Shown in pieces: positions 51,501-60,781 of a DNA stretch of 64,000 nucleotides (positions are counted from its first letter, which is position 1; each line of letters starts with the position of its first letter). The translations under genes were made by a program, and so were the position numbers. The notes under the pieces are model-generated. The model ran no database searches. It had not been told where the DNA came from and saw only the letters and a list, made by a program, of their open reading frames with translations. The DNA is taken from NCBI GenBank assembly GCA_035606235.1, contig DATNFU010000028.1, positions 48,303 to 112,302 on the forward strand, given 5' to 3'. This DNA comes from 66-474 sp035606235. GTDB taxonomy: Bacteria; Pseudomonadota; Gammaproteobacteria; Xanthomonadales; Rhodanobacteraceae.

Positions 51501-52561
51501 GGCGGGTTTTCCTTCTGCGACTGATCGCGCGATGGCGGCAGCGGGGCGGCACTCTGCCAACGCAGAAAGGCGCCGAACGCAGCCAATGCCGCGAACAACA
51601 CCAACACCCATGCGGTGATATTGCGCACGCCGAACCAGAACGCCGCCGCCGCCAACGCCAGCGGCGCCAATGCCAGCAACAGCGCGCCGCCACGATCGCG
51701 CCATCTGGGCAGCAACAGCATCGCGCCGGCCCACGACAGCAGCAGCGCCAACACGCGCCGTGCCCAGGCGAAACGCGGGCGCGGCGCGGCATCCGGCACC
51801 ACGTCGCTCAGGCTGCGTCTGCCGATCTGCACCTGCGCCAGCGCTCCACCGTTGGCGTTCGACGTCTCCACCAGCACGCCATTTTGCGCCCGCGCCAGTG
51901 CCGTCAACGCTTTCGGCGCTATCTGCATCCAGCTCACGCGCAGGTCGCCGATGCGTGGATGATCCGGGTCGGCGCTGGTGACCAGCGCGCCGTCGTGCAC
52001 CTGGAACGTCGCCGCCATGTTCGGCGGCAGCGCGCGCAAGTCGGGCGTGAATGCCTCCACGCCCGAGATGTCATCCACCAGCTTCGGACCGAGCTTGAAT
52101 CCTTGCACGCGCACGTCGGTGGAGTTGAAGCGCGCGCCGGCGAAAGGAAATGCACCCGGATTCGTGTGGCCGGCCGGTTGTGCGAATTTCGACGCATCCA
52201 CCGGATGGTCGATCCAGTCCTGGTCGTAGCTGCGCAATTCGCCGTTGGTTTCGTGCCACTGGAACATCTCGACCTTGCGCACCAGCGCCACCGCGGCGGC
52301 GCTGACGTCGAATTGCGCATCGCGCGCAAGCTGCGCGATGTTCACCACGCCAGAGACGAACACCAGTTGACCATCGCTGGCGGGACCCGGCTTTGCTTCA
52401 TCGCCGCTCAAGACAAACCCGCCGAGCGCGTCCTCGCCCTGCGCGCGCAGACGATCGGTATGTTCGGTGAAGCCGATCAGCAGCAACCCGGCGACGATCA
52501 GGCTCGCGCCTGCAACCCGCTTCGCCAGCACCGACACCGCAGTGGTTTCGCGACGCTCCAT
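51497..52561 (-). CDS. TMEM43 (LUMA)-family membrane protein
   Basis: A 354-residue protein. One N-terminal TM helix (VAGASLIVAGLLLIGF) is followed by a large exported domain of about 240 residues (VFVSGVVNIAQLARD, VEMFQWHETN, GARFNSTDVRVQGFKLG) and three or four C-terminal TM helices. This is the architecture of the TMEM43 family, whose human member is a nuclear-envelope protein; the bacterial role is unknown. It is nine bases downstream of the MBL-fold gene and overlaps the MAPEG gene, forming one operon. Confidence 0.86.
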   Translation of the reverse strand: MERRETTAVSVLAKRVAGASLIVAGLLLIGFTEHTDRLRAQGEDALGGFVLSGDEAKPGPASDGQLVFVSGVVNIAQLARDAQFDVSAAAVALVRKVEMFQWHETNGELRSYDQDWIDHPVDASKFAQPAGHTNPGAFPFAGARFNSTDVRVQGFKLGPKLVDDISGVEAFTPDLRALPPNMAATFQVHDGALVTSADPDHPRIGDLRVSWMQIAPKALTALARAQNGVLVETSNANGGALAQVQIGRRSLSDVVPDAAPRPRFAWARRVLALLLSWAGAMLLLPRWRDRGGALLLALAPLALAAAAFWFGVRNITAWVLVLFAALAAFGAFLRWQSAAPLPPSRDQSQKENPP

Positions 52562-52570
52562 GCGCGGAGC

Positions 52571-53440
52571 TTACAACGCCGCGCCTTGCAACTCCCGCAG
52601 CTCGTCGCGAACGCGATAGCGGCCTTGCTCGTCGCGCACCGGCGTGGCGCAGGCAATCTCGTGATCATGGGTGAAGAACAGCCGCACCTCGCGTTGCAAC
52701 TTGTCGTCCAGGAATTCGCGCTTCTCATCGATCAGCCATTCCGCCGCGCGGTCGTAACCCATCGTCACCGGCAGATGCACCCAGGCGCGACCGGGGATCA
52801 GGTCGGCGCAGTACACGATGCCGTTGCGATCCTGCGCCCCGACGACCTCGCCCAGCATCAAGCCCGGCGTGTGGCCCTGGGAAAAATGGAAGCGCACCGA
52901 CGTGCCGAGTGCGCGCGAATGTTCGCCATCCACCAGTTCCAGTCGGCCGCTTTGTTCCAGCAATTCCGGCAAGCCCGGAATGAATGAAGCGCGGTCGCGC
53001 GGATGCGGGTCTCGCGCACGCAGCCAGTGCGTGGTGCTGACGAGGAATGTCGCGCTCGGAAACAGCAGGCGCGGCGCCTCGCCTTCGCGCCATTCGGACA
53101 ACAGCCCGCCCGCATGATCGAAATGCAGGTGCGAGAGCACCACCACATCGATGTCTTCGTGCGAGAGACCCGCCTCGCGCAGCGAATCCAGCAGCACGTG
53201 GCGATCCTCCACCACGCCATAGCGCTCGCGCAGTTTGGGTTCGAAGAACGCGCCGATACCGGTCTCGAACAGCACATTCTTGCCGTCGAGATCGGTCGCG
53301 AGCAGGCAGCGGCAAGCCAGTGGAATGCAGTTGCGCTCATCCGGTGCGATCCATTGCGACCACATCGCGCGCGGTGCGTTGCCGAACATCGCGCCGCCGT
53401 CCAGCTTTTGGGAGTTGCCCTGGATGGACCACAACTGCAT
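52571..53440 (-). CDS. MBL-fold metallo-hydrolase, lactonase-like
   Basis: A 289-residue metallo-beta-lactamase-fold enzyme with the zinc site HLHFDHAGG, a later His in SQGHTPG, Asp in YCADLIPG and His in FFTHDHE. The pattern resembles AHL-lactonase/AttM-type hydrolases, which open lactone rings, but other esters or thioesters are possible. No signal peptide is seen. It is the first gene of an MBL-TMEM43-MAPEG operon. Confidence 0.88.
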   Translation of the reverse strand: MQLWSIQGNSQKLDGGAMFGNAPRAMWSQWIAPDERNCIPLACRCLLATDLDGKNVLFETGIGAFFEPKLRERYGVVEDRHVLLDSLREAGLSHEDIDVVVLSHLHFDHAGGLLSEWREGEAPRLLFPSATFLVSTTHWLRARDPHPRDRASFIPGLPELLEQSGRLELVDGEHSRALGTSVRFHFSQGHTPGLMLGEVVGAQDRNGIVYCADLIPGRAWVHLPVTMGYDRAAEWLIDEKREFLDDKLQREVRLFFTHDHEIACATPVRDEQGRYRVRDELRELQGAAL

Positions 53441-53490
53441 CTTTGCTCACCTGTCAGGTATGAAGGGCGGCGACGCTTGCACGCGGGCTC

Positions 53491-55218
53491 CTACTGCACT
53501 TTCCCCAGCCCGGAATCCCCGCGCGGATCACTGGCCGCGCTCAGCGTATCCGTCTTGCGGTTCCAGATCACCACGTTCATGAAGCCCCAGGTGCGCTCGC
53601 CGGCATTCACCGTGTAGCCCATATCCTGGAGGGTCTTGATGGTGGCAGGGTCGAGCGCGCCGGGTTCGGCGGAGATCACGTCGGGCAGATATTGATGATG
53701 AAAGCGCGGCTTGGCGGTGATCTGCGCGGCATCGTCGCCATCGATGAACGCGAGCACGCCTTCCAGCACCATGGTGATGATGCGTGAACCGCCGGGCGTG
53801 CCGATCACCATGTCCTTGTCGGGCCCGAATACAAAAGTCGGCGCCATCGACGACAGCGGCCGGCGCCCGGGTTCGGGTGCGTTCGCGGCGTAACCAATCA
53901 GCCCGTACGCGTTGGGTTTACCGGGCACCAGCGCAAAATCATCCATCTCGTTGTTGAGCACGAAACCGGTGCCGGGAATCACCAGACAGGAACCGAAGGA
54001 GGTGTTGACCGTTTGCGTGGCCGCAACCATGTTGCCATCGGCGTCGATTATCGAAAAATGCGTGGTATGCATGCTCTCCGGCTTCACTGCCGGCAGCGCG
54101 GCGCTGGGCGTGGCCTGGTCGGGCTGGATCGATTCGCGCAACTTGTCGGCGTAAGCCATGCTGCCGAGTTTCGCGATCGGCATCTGCACGAAATCCGGAT
54201 CACCCAGATATTGCGTGCGATCGCGATAGCCGCGCCGCATCGCTTCCACGACCGTGTGCACGCGATGCGCGCGATCCATCTTGTCCAGATCGAAACCGGA
54301 AAGGATGTTCAACATCTCTTTCAGCACGATCCCGCCGGAAGATGGCGGCGAAGCGGAGACGATGTGGTACGCAGGTTTGCCGGGCGGCTGGTAATCGAAC
54401 GAGATCGGCGCGCGTTCCTTGACTTTGTAATTTTCCAGGTCGGCAAGCGTCCAGTTGCCGCCGGTCGCACGCACGCCATCCACGAGCTTCCTCGCGAACT
54501 CGCCCCTGTAGAAACCGGCATCGCCATCCTTCGCGATGCGCGCCAGCGTGTCTGCCAGATCTGAATTCTTGAATATCCAACCGGCTTGCGGCGGCTTGCC
54601 ATCCGGCAGCAACAGCGCAGCGGAACCGGGGTAACGCGCAATCACTTTCGCGCGTTCGCGCAGTTCGGAAAGGAAACGCGCATCCGGCTGGAAGCCTTCG
54701 CGCGCGATGCGGATTGCCGGTGCCAGCGATTTCGACAGTGGCAATTTGCCGTAATGCCGCGCCATCCACACCAGCGCGGCGGGCTCGCCGGGAATGCCCG
54801 CAGCGAGCGCACCATTCAGGGACTTGTCGCGATCCGGATCGCCGTTCGCATCTTCATACAATTTGCTGCTGGACGCAGCCGGCGCGGTCTCGCGCGCATC
54901 CAGCATCACGTCCTTGCCGTCCGATGCGCGATGCAGCAGGAAAAAACCGCCACCGCCGATACCGGAACTTTGCGGCTCGACCACCGACAAGGTAGCGGCC
55001 ACGGCAACCGCCGCGTCAAACGCGTTGCCGCCTTCGCGCAATACTTGCAGCCCTGCATTGGTGGCCAGATTGTGCGCGGAGGCGATCGCCGCGTGACCGG
55101 GGCGCGTGGCCTGGTTCTGCGGGCTGAAAATTCGGGGGGAGGGATTCGCGGCGAGCGCTGGCGACGCGCCTGACAACATCACAAAGCAAGACAGCAACGC
55201 GCTGCGCAACAACTTCAT
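53491..55218 (-). CDS. ggt: Gamma-glutamyltransferase
   Basis: A 575-residue exported precursor (signal peptide SALLSCFVMLSGASPALAAN). It matures by self-cleavage before the nucleophile Thr385 in HTTHFSI, giving large and small subunits. GGDGGF-type and active-site segments GIGGGGFFLLH, ASPPSSGGIVL and NNEMDDF are present. It breaks glutathione and other gamma-glutamyl peptides in the periplasm, or transfers the glutamyl group. Its ATG overlaps the ferredoxin stop (ATGA), an unusual coupling. Confidence 0.95.
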   Translation of the reverse strand: MKLLRSALLSCFVMLSGASPALAANPSPRIFSPQNQATRPGHAAIASAHNLATNAGLQVLREGGNAFDAAVAVAATLSVVEPQSSGIGGGGFFLLHRASDGKDVMLDARETAPAASSSKLYEDANGDPDRDKSLNGALAAGIPGEPAALVWMARHYGKLPLSKSLAPAIRIAREGFQPDARFLSELRERAKVIARYPGSAALLLPDGKPPQAGWIFKNSDLADTLARIAKDGDAGFYRGEFARKLVDGVRATGGNWTLADLENYKVKERAPISFDYQPPGKPAYHIVSASPPSSGGIVLKEMLNILSGFDLDKMDRAHRVHTVVEAMRRGYRDRTQYLGDPDFVQMPIAKLGSMAYADKLRESIQPDQATPSAALPAVKPESMHTTHFSIIDADGNMVAATQTVNTSFGSCLVIPGTGFVLNNEMDDFALVPGKPNAYGLIGYAANAPEPGRRPLSSMAPTFVFGPDKDMVIGTPGGSRIITMVLEGVLAFIDGDDAAQITAKPRFHHQYLPDVISAEPGALDPATIKTLQDMGYTVNAGERTWGFMNVVIWNRKTDTLSAASDPRGDSGLGKVQ

Positions 55219-55493
55219 GCGGCATCCTCCTTGAGCTCAGTATCGATTTCCCCGATCAGCGCACGGTATTTGAATGTCAGCGCGTCAGGCGATTCTATGT
55301 GCGCGGGGTCGAGGATGATGCACTCGACCGGGCATACCTCTATGCACTGGGGTGCGTCGAAATGGCCGACGCATTCGGTGCAGCGATCCGGCGCAATGAC
55401 GTAATACTCCTCGCCTTGCGTGATCGCTCGGTTGGGGCAAACGGGCTCGCACACGTCGCAATTGACGCACGCGTCGGTAATCTTCAGGGCCAT
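55215..55493 (-). CDS. YfhL-type 2[4Fe-4S] ferredoxin
   Basis: A 92-residue ferredoxin with two clusters. The first motif is CVNCDVCEPVCP and the second CTECVGHFDAPQCIEVCP, with the family's extra loop between Cys residues. It transfers electrons at low potential; partners are unknown. YfhL-type ferredoxins are often next to coaD, as nearly here, with one lipoprotein gene between. Confidence 0.95.
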   Translation of the reverse strand: MALKITDACVNCDVCEPVCPNRAITQGEEYYVIAPDRCTECVGHFDAPQCIEVCPVECIILDPAHIESPDALTFKYRALIGEIDTELKEDAA

Positions 55494-55542
55494 TGCTGCA
55501 TTTTAGCATTGCCGGCTCGACCCCCTGCCGGCGCAATGCGTC

Positions 55543-55595
55543 GCCTGCTAGCAGGCTCCTACCAAGCCGCTGGCGCAGGAGCCTGCTTGCAGGCG
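55543..55595. repeat. Paired, inverted REP-like palindromes
   Basis: gcctgctagcaggctcctac (55543-55562) and aggagcctgcttgcaggcg (from 55577) face each other, giving a BIME-like pair between ferredoxin and lipoprotein genes. The pair can form one large or two small hairpins and may end the upstream transcript. Confidence 0.75.
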
Positions 55596-55602
55596 CCCGG
55601 AG

Positions 55603-56097
55603 TCACATCTGCGCGAAGCGGAAATCCGCGCCGCTCGGCGCAACCGCGTCATGCACGCGCTGCCGGTCCGCGGCGCTGCCGATAAACAGCACGGCCACGC
55701 CCTTGAACGATCCCGGCTGCGCATTCTTGAACGCGGCGATCAACACATCGGCGGTCTTGCCCGAATCGGGCCCGCCGGCCGCAATCATGTTGCCCGGCAG
55801 CACCGTGGTCGCGACCACGCCGTTGAGCGTGTCCTGCACCCGTCCACGTGCAGCGACCGTCGCGGCATCGTCACCCTGGGGCACGAAGTACACATAAGGC
55901 GAGTTCTGGATGCCCTGCATGTGGTCGCGGATGATCTGGCTGAGATAGGCCTGCCAACCTTTCATGTCGGTCGGACTGGTCGGCTTGCTGACTTGCGCCG
56001 CCTGCGCGGGTTGTTCGGCTTGCTGTCCCTTGTTGCAGGCGGACAGCGCGAAAGCTGCGATGAACGCGAGCGCGATGACGGATGCGAATTTGCGCAT
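55603..56097 (-). CDS. Lipoprotein of unknown function
   Basis: A 164-residue protein with lipoprotein signal and lipobox LSAC (Cys about residue 21). The Gln/Ala/Pro-rich spacer is followed by a compact domain with WQAYLSQIIRDHMQGI, PYVYFVPQGDD and VAVLFIGSAADRQRV. I do not recognise a characterised family. ATG at 56097 has GAGG eight bases upstream. It sits 18 bases after coaD, probably in the same transcript. Confidence 0.75.
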   Translation of the reverse strand: MRKFASVIALAFIAAFALSACNKGQQAEQPAQAAQVSKPTSPTDMKGWQAYLSQIIRDHMQGIQNSPYVYFVPQGDDAATVAARGRVQDTLNGVVATTVLPGNMIAAGGPDSGKTADVLIAAFKNAQPGSFKGVAVLFIGSAADRQRVHDAVAPSGADFRFAQM

Positions 56098-56115
56098 GAT
56101 GTACACCTCGATATT

Positions 56116-56637
56116 CTAGTTGGATTGGCGAAGCTTGAAACGTTGATGCAGCGCATCCTGCACCGCGGGGTGGACGAAGCCGGAAACGTCGCCGCGCAGC
56201 CGCGCGATTTCGCGCACCAGCGACGATGAAATGAAACTGTAGGGCTCGGAAGGCGTCAGGAACAGGGTTTCCGCTTGCGGGATCAGGTGCCGGTTCATGC
56301 TGGCGAGCTGGAACTCGTATTCAAAATCCGACACCGCGCGCAGGCCACGCAGGATCACGCCGGCGCCGATCGCCGCGACGAAATCCGCAAGCAGGGTATC
56401 GAAGCCGCGCACTTCCACGTTGGCAATACCACCCAGCGCGGTACGGGCAAGCTCGATGCGATGCTCCAAATCCAGGCACGGTGTCTTGGCCGTGCTCTCC
56501 GCCACCGCCACGATGACGCGGTCAAACAACGGCGCGGCACGCGCGATCAGGTCGCTGTGACCGTGCGTGATCGGGTCGAACGTACCCGGATAGACCGCAA
56601 TCCGGCCATTTGACCCTTTGTTGCTGGCACTCCCCAT
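56116..56637 (-). CDS. coaD: Phosphopantetheine adenylyltransferase
   Basis: A 173-residue enzyme that makes dephospho-CoA from 4'-phosphopantetheine and ATP. The nucleotidyltransferase motif VYPGTFDPITHGH and the C-terminal FISSSLVREIA (ISSTxVR-like) are present, with RGLRAVSDFEYE between. The start at 56637 (MGSASNKGSNGRIAVYPG) gives normal length. It follows rsmD, the usual order. Confidence 0.96.
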   Translation of the reverse strand: MGSASNKGSNGRIAVYPGTFDPITHGHSDLIARAAPLFDRVIVAVAESTAKTPCLDLEHRIELARTALGGIANVEVRGFDTLLADFVAAIGAGVILRGLRAVSDFEYEFQLASMNRHLIPQAETLFLTPSEPYSFISSSLVREIARLRGDVSGFVHPAVQDALHQRFKLRQSN

Positions 56638-56708
56638 GTGGCCATTATGCGCATCCTTGACGCTAAAAGCAGCCGTCCACGGCTGCACTCCTCAAAAAAA
56701 CCAAAAAC

Positions 56709-57284
56709 TCAGGTGGGGCGGTAAAGCGCCCCGCGCACCGCGCCGGCGCCTGTTTCGCGATGCAGCGCCCAGCTGGCCGGCATCGACAACGACCGGTCGG
56801 CCGGCGATTCAACGTAAATGTATGTGTCCGTCGCCAGCCAGCCCCGCGCACCCAGCAGGTCGATCGCGCGCGTCCACAGATCCGCCTCGAATGGCGGATC
56901 CAGAAATACCACGTCGAACAACTGGACCGGGGCGCTCACCAACCATTCCAGCGCATCTGCGCAACGCACTTCGGCGTTGTCCACGTGCAACCGACGCAGA
57001 TCGGCGGCGATCCTGTCCACCTGGGCATGATCGCGTTCGACCAGCAGCGCCCGCGCCGCGCCGCGCGACAGCGCCTCGATGCCCAATGCCCCGCTGCCGG
57101 CGAACAGATCCAGCACGCGCGCGCCGTCGATCACCGGCATCAGCCAGTTGAACAGGGTTTCGCGCAGGCGCTGCGGCGTGGGTCGCAGCCCCGGCAACGC
57201 GGCAACGCCAAGCTTCGAGCCGCGCAATTTTCCCCCGATGATGCGCACGGAGCCGGGCGGCGCGCCCGGATGTCGCCGTTTCAT
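56709..57284 (-). CDS. rsmD: 16S rRNA (guanine-966-N2)-methyltransferase RsmD
   Basis: A 191-residue SAM-dependent methyltransferase that modifies G966 of 16S rRNA in the 30S subunit. The N-terminus has VRIIGGKLRGSKL and LRPTPQRLRETLFNWL; the SAM loop is VLDLFAGSGALGIEALSRGA, and the catalytic motif is VFLDPPFE. The open frame extends across ftsY on the other strand, but MKRRHPGAPPG at 57284 is the sensible start. It is divergent from ftsY. Confidence 0.95.
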   Translation of the reverse strand: MKRRHPGAPPGSVRIIGGKLRGSKLGVAALPGLRPTPQRLRETLFNWLMPVIDGARVLDLFAGSGALGIEALSRGAARALLVERDHAQVDRIAADLRRLHVDNAEVRCADALEWLVSAPVQLFDVVFLDPPFEADLWTRAIDLLGARGWLATDTYIYVESPADRSLSMPASWALHRETGAGAVRGALYRPT

Positions 57285-57348
57285 GGGCGTTGGGGGTCGG
57301 CTGTTAGCATTACCGGATTGTCTTGGAGCGTGAGCCGCGGCGCCAGCC

Positions 57349-58446
57349 ATGCAGAAGTTCTGGAAAAAAATCATCGGGCGCGACGAACCCCAACAACCCA
57401 TCGAGCCGGCCGCGCAACCGGAACTGCCCGAGCCCGCCAGTGCGGAGCTTGCGGGCGAATCGGTGGAAGCGGCGATGCTTGCACGGGAACCGCCGACGGG
57501 ACTCGCCGAAGCATTGCAACCCGAGCCCGCCAAGCGCGGTTGGCGCGAACGTCTGTCCGGCAGCGGCTTCGCACGCAACCTCGGCGCACTGTTTGTACGG
57601 CATCCCAAGCTCGATGACGATCTGCTGGACGAGCTCGAAACCACGCTGATCGGCGCCGATGTCGGCGTGACCGCCACCCGCGAGTTGGTGGAAGATCTGC
57701 GCCGGCGCATGCACAAGCGCGAATTCGCCGATGCCGGCGCCCTGCTCGACGGGTTGCGCGCGGCACTGGTCGCGATGCTGGAATCCGTCGCGCAACCGCT
57801 GGATGTCGGCGCGCACAAACCGTTCGTGCTGCTGGTGGTCGGCGTCAATGGCGTCGGCAAGACCACCACAATCGGCAAGTTGGCGCGTCGTTATCGCGAC
57901 GAACATCGCGGCGTGATGCTGGCGGCCGGCGATACTTTTCGTGCCGCGGCGGTCGCGCAGTTGCAGGAATGGGGCGCGCGCAACCAGGTGCCGGTCGTTG
58001 CGCAGGGCCAGAATGCCGATTCGGCCAGCGTGGTGTTCGACGCCTTGCAGACCGCGCGCGCGCGCAACACCGATGTTCTGATCGCCGACACCGCCGGGCG
58101 CCTGCACACGCAGTCTGGCCTGATGAACGAGCTAGCGAAAGTCAAACGCGTGCTCGCCAAGCTGGATGCAAGCGCGCCACACGAGGTGCTAATGGTGATC
58201 GATGGCACCACCGGCGGCAACGCGGTCAGCCAGGTGCGGCTATTCCGTGAAGCGATCGGCGTCAGCGGGCTCGCGGTAACCAAGCTCGACGGCACCGCCA
58301 AGGGTGGCGTGGTGTTCGCGCTGGCGCGCGAGTTCGGCCTGCCGATCCGCTACGTCGGCCTGGGCGAGAGAGCGCAGGATCTGCGCGTGTTCAATGCGCG
58401 CGCATTCGTGGATGGCTTGCTGCCGGCGCGACTGGGCGGCGAATGA
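57349..58446 (+). CDS. ftsY: Signal recognition particle receptor FtsY
   Basis: A 365-residue SRP-type GTPase that brings ribosome-nascent chain complexes to SecYEG. An acidic, Pro/Glu/Ala-rich N-terminal A-domain (about 1-60) precedes the N domain and the G domain with P-loop GVNGVGKTTT (from Gly165), AAGDTFRAAAVAQL, DTAGR and TKLDGTAKGG. The A-domain is much shorter than that of E. coli FtsY. Its stop overlaps the next gene (ATGA). Confidence 0.97.
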   Translation: MQKFWKKIIGRDEPQQPIEPAAQPELPEPASAELAGESVEAAMLAREPPTGLAEALQPEPAKRGWRERLSGSGFARNLGALFVRHPKLDDDLLDELETTLIGADVGVTATRELVEDLRRRMHKREFADAGALLDGLRAALVAMLESVAQPLDVGAHKPFVLLVVGVNGVGKTTTIGKLARRYRDEHRGVMLAAGDTFRAAAVAQLQEWGARNQVPVVAQGQNADSASVVFDALQTARARNTDVLIADTAGRLHTQSGLMNELAKVKRVLAKLDASAPHEVLMVIDGTTGGNAVSQVRLFREAIGVSGLAVTKLDGTAKGGVVFALAREFGLPIRYVGLGERAQDLRVFNARAFVDGLLPARLGGE

Positions 58447-59612
58447 TCGCGCGCGAATCCATCGCGAAGCATCCGTGGCGCTGGATCACGGCGGCGGTCA
58501 TCGTGCTGATTCTGCTCGCACTGCTGGCGGCGATACTGATCGTGCGCTCGCTATTGCAACCGCAACGCTTCACCGCGTTGCTGCAATCGCAACTGGCCAA
58601 TGCCGGCCTGGTGCTGAGCGTGGACAAGCCGGCTTCGCCCGCGCTGTGGCCGCATCCGGCCGTGCAGTTGCAGGGATTTCGGCTGAGCGTCGGCAGCGCC
58701 ACGACCCCGCTGCTCGCCGCATCCGAGGCGCGCATCGTGGTGCCATGGCGCGCACTGTTGCATCGCGAACTCGCGATCGAAAGACTGGAGATAGAAACGC
58801 CGCGCATCGACCTCGAGCAATTGCAGACGTTGCTGTCGCACGTCCCGCACAATGCCGGTGCGCCGCAACTGCCGCGCATCGGCGCGGGCATTCGTGTCGC
58901 CAACGGTACCCTGGTGCGTGGCGACGAACCGCTGCTGTTTGATCTCAACGCGGAAACCGGGCCGCTGGTGCCGGGCACGCCGTTCCATCTCGACGCCTCC
59001 GCGCGCAACGGCGCCGACCGTGGCGGCACCCTGAGCCTGCGCATGTTGCCGACGCAACAGGGCGACATGCTGCGCTTCACGCAAATCGATCTGGATGCCA
59101 CGATCGAGCACGGTGCGCGCACGCGCATCAAGGGCGATGCTTTCTGGCGCGGCGGCAATGCGGTTGGCGCGGCCCTGCACGGAGATCTCACCCTGCCCGC
59201 GCAAGCCGTTGCGGCTGCCGCCAGCACCGCGGCGCCCGCCGCTTCGACCGGCGCGCTCCCGCAGACATCGCGCAACTACGCGCTTGCGCTGCAGATACAG
59301 CCAGCGCAGGGCACGAACCCGATGCTCGCCGCGATCAAGCTGGATGGCGACGGTGAGCATGTGGACGCGCGCCTGCAGCCAGTCGCGCTGCTCGACTGGT
59401 GGCAAGGCGTGCTCGTCTCGTCGCCGCAGGCCGCGCTGACGCTGCCCCCGCTGAGCGGTCAGGCGCAACTGGATGCGGTGGAATACGGGCCTCTGCAGAT
59501 GCAGCGCGTACGCATCGAGGCAGGACCGCAGGTCGCTCCGCTGTCGGCGAGCAGTGCACAGGCGCCGGCCGCCGGTAAACCCATCGCCGCGCCGGTCGGA
59601 TCGACACATTGA
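58443..59612 (+). CDS. Short AsmA-like protein
   Basis: A 389-residue protein with an N-terminal TM helix (WRWITAAVIVLILLALLAAI) and a periplasmic beta-rich domain of the AsmA N-terminal type (LEIETPRIDLEQLQ, IRVANGTLVRGDEPLLFDL). AsmA proteins act at the inner membrane in envelope lipid homeostasis. This one is shorter than E. coli AsmA (617) and ends in an Ala/Pro-rich tail. The location between ftsY and mutY is typical of Xanthomonadales. Confidence 0.8.
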   Translation: MIARESIAKHPWRWITAAVIVLILLALLAAILIVRSLLQPQRFTALLQSQLANAGLVLSVDKPASPALWPHPAVQLQGFRLSVGSATTPLLAASEARIVVPWRALLHRELAIERLEIETPRIDLEQLQTLLSHVPHNAGAPQLPRIGAGIRVANGTLVRGDEPLLFDLNAETGPLVPGTPFHLDASARNGADRGGTLSLRMLPTQQGDMLRFTQIDLDATIEHGARTRIKGDAFWRGGNAVGAALHGDLTLPAQAVAAAASTAAPAASTGALPQTSRNYALALQIQPAQGTNPMLAAIKLDGDGEHVDARLQPVALLDWWQGVLVSSPQAALTLPPLSGQAQLDAVEYGPLQMQRVRIEAGPQVAPLSASSAQAPAAGKPIAAPVGSTH

Positions 59613-59620
59613 ACGTGGAG

Positions 59621-60676
59621 ATGATGGCCAGTTTCGCCCCGCGCCTTCTCGCCTGGTTCGACCGCCACGGCCGCCATGACCTGCCCTGGCAGGACAGTCC
59701 CGCAAACCGGCGCACGCCCTATCGCGTGTGGGTTTCCGAGGTTATGCTGCAACAGACGCAAGTGGCGACGGTGATCCCCTACTTCGAACGTTTCGTGCGC
59801 GCGCTGCCGGATATCCGCGCGCTGGCGGACGCCGAGGAAGATGCCGTGTTCGCGTTGTGGTCGGGCCTTGGTTACTACCGGCGTGCGCGACACCTGCGGC
59901 GCGCTGCCAAACAGTGCGTTGAACTCCACGGCGGCGAACTGCCGCGCGATTTCGCTTCGCTTTCCGCGCTGCCCGGCATCGGCCGCTCAACCGCCGGCGC
60001 AATCATGGCATTGGCGCACGAGCAACGCTTCGCCATCCTGGACGGCAACGTCAAGCGGGTGTTGACGCGCATGCACGGCGTACATGGCAATGCGGATGAT
60101 CGATCCATTGATCGGCAATTATGGTCGCTGGCCGAAAGCAACACGCCGCATGAGCGCATCGCCGATTACACGCAGGCGATCATGGATCTCGGCGCCACCG
60201 TGTGCACTCGCGCGAAACCGCGCTGCGGTGAATGTCCGCTGGCGACGATGTGCATCGCGCACCAACAGGATTTGACCGAAGCGCTGCCGCTGCGCCGTCG
60301 CACACGGCAACTGCCGCAGCGGCAAACGGTGATGCTGATCCTGCGCGACGCGCAAGATCGCGTCCTGCTGCAGCGGCGTGGCGCAAACGGCGTGTGGTCA
60401 GGCTTGTGGAGCTTGCCGGAAGCGAAAGACACCGATCTGGCGAGCAGCATCGCGCATGATCTGGCCGAACTCGGAACAGCTACTGCTGAAATATTGCCGC
60501 CCTTCCTGCACACCTTCACGCACTACCGGTTGCACGCACAACCGCTGCAGTGGCGAAACGTGTACGCGCATCAAGGGGTGGCCGACACGCAGGATATGCG
60601 CTGGTGCGCGCGCGCGCATTTCGCGCAACTCGGCATTCCCGCACCGGTGCGAAAACTGCTGGTGGCGCTCCGGTAG
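59621..60676 (+). CDS. mutY: Adenine DNA glycosylase MutY
   Basis: Removes adenine opposite 8-oxoguanine. The 351-residue protein has Glu40 in EVMLQQTQV, the helix-hairpin-helix LPGIGRSTAGAIMAL, catalytic Asp141 in DGNVKRVLTR, and the 4Fe-4S motif Cys195-x6-Cys202-x2-Cys205-x5-Cys211. A C-terminal Nudix-like domain (from about residue 230) recognises the oxidised base. The start is ambiguous: TTG at 59609 overlaps the AsmA-like stop, and ATGs at 59621 and 59624 follow GGAG closely. Confidence 0.95.
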   Translation: MMASFAPRLLAWFDRHGRHDLPWQDSPANRRTPYRVWVSEVMLQQTQVATVIPYFERFVRALPDIRALADAEEDAVFALWSGLGYYRRARHLRRAAKQCVELHGGELPRDFASLSALPGIGRSTAGAIMALAHEQRFAILDGNVKRVLTRMHGVHGNADDRSIDRQLWSLAESNTPHERIADYTQAIMDLGATVCTRAKPRCGECPLATMCIAHQQDLTEALPLRRRTRQLPQRQTVMLILRDAQDRVLLQRRGANGVWSGLWSLPEAKDTDLASSIAHDLAELGTATAEILPPFLHTFTHYRLHAQPLQWRNVYAHQGVADTQDMRWCARAHFAQLGIPAPVRKLLVALR

Positions 60677-60781
60677 GCGCCGGCCTCTCGGCGGCGACCA
60701 GGCCCTCGGCCCCGGGACGGGCCCTGGGCCGCGCGCGCGGCGCGCTCCTACAATGGCACCATACCAACGAGAGACAAGAAG

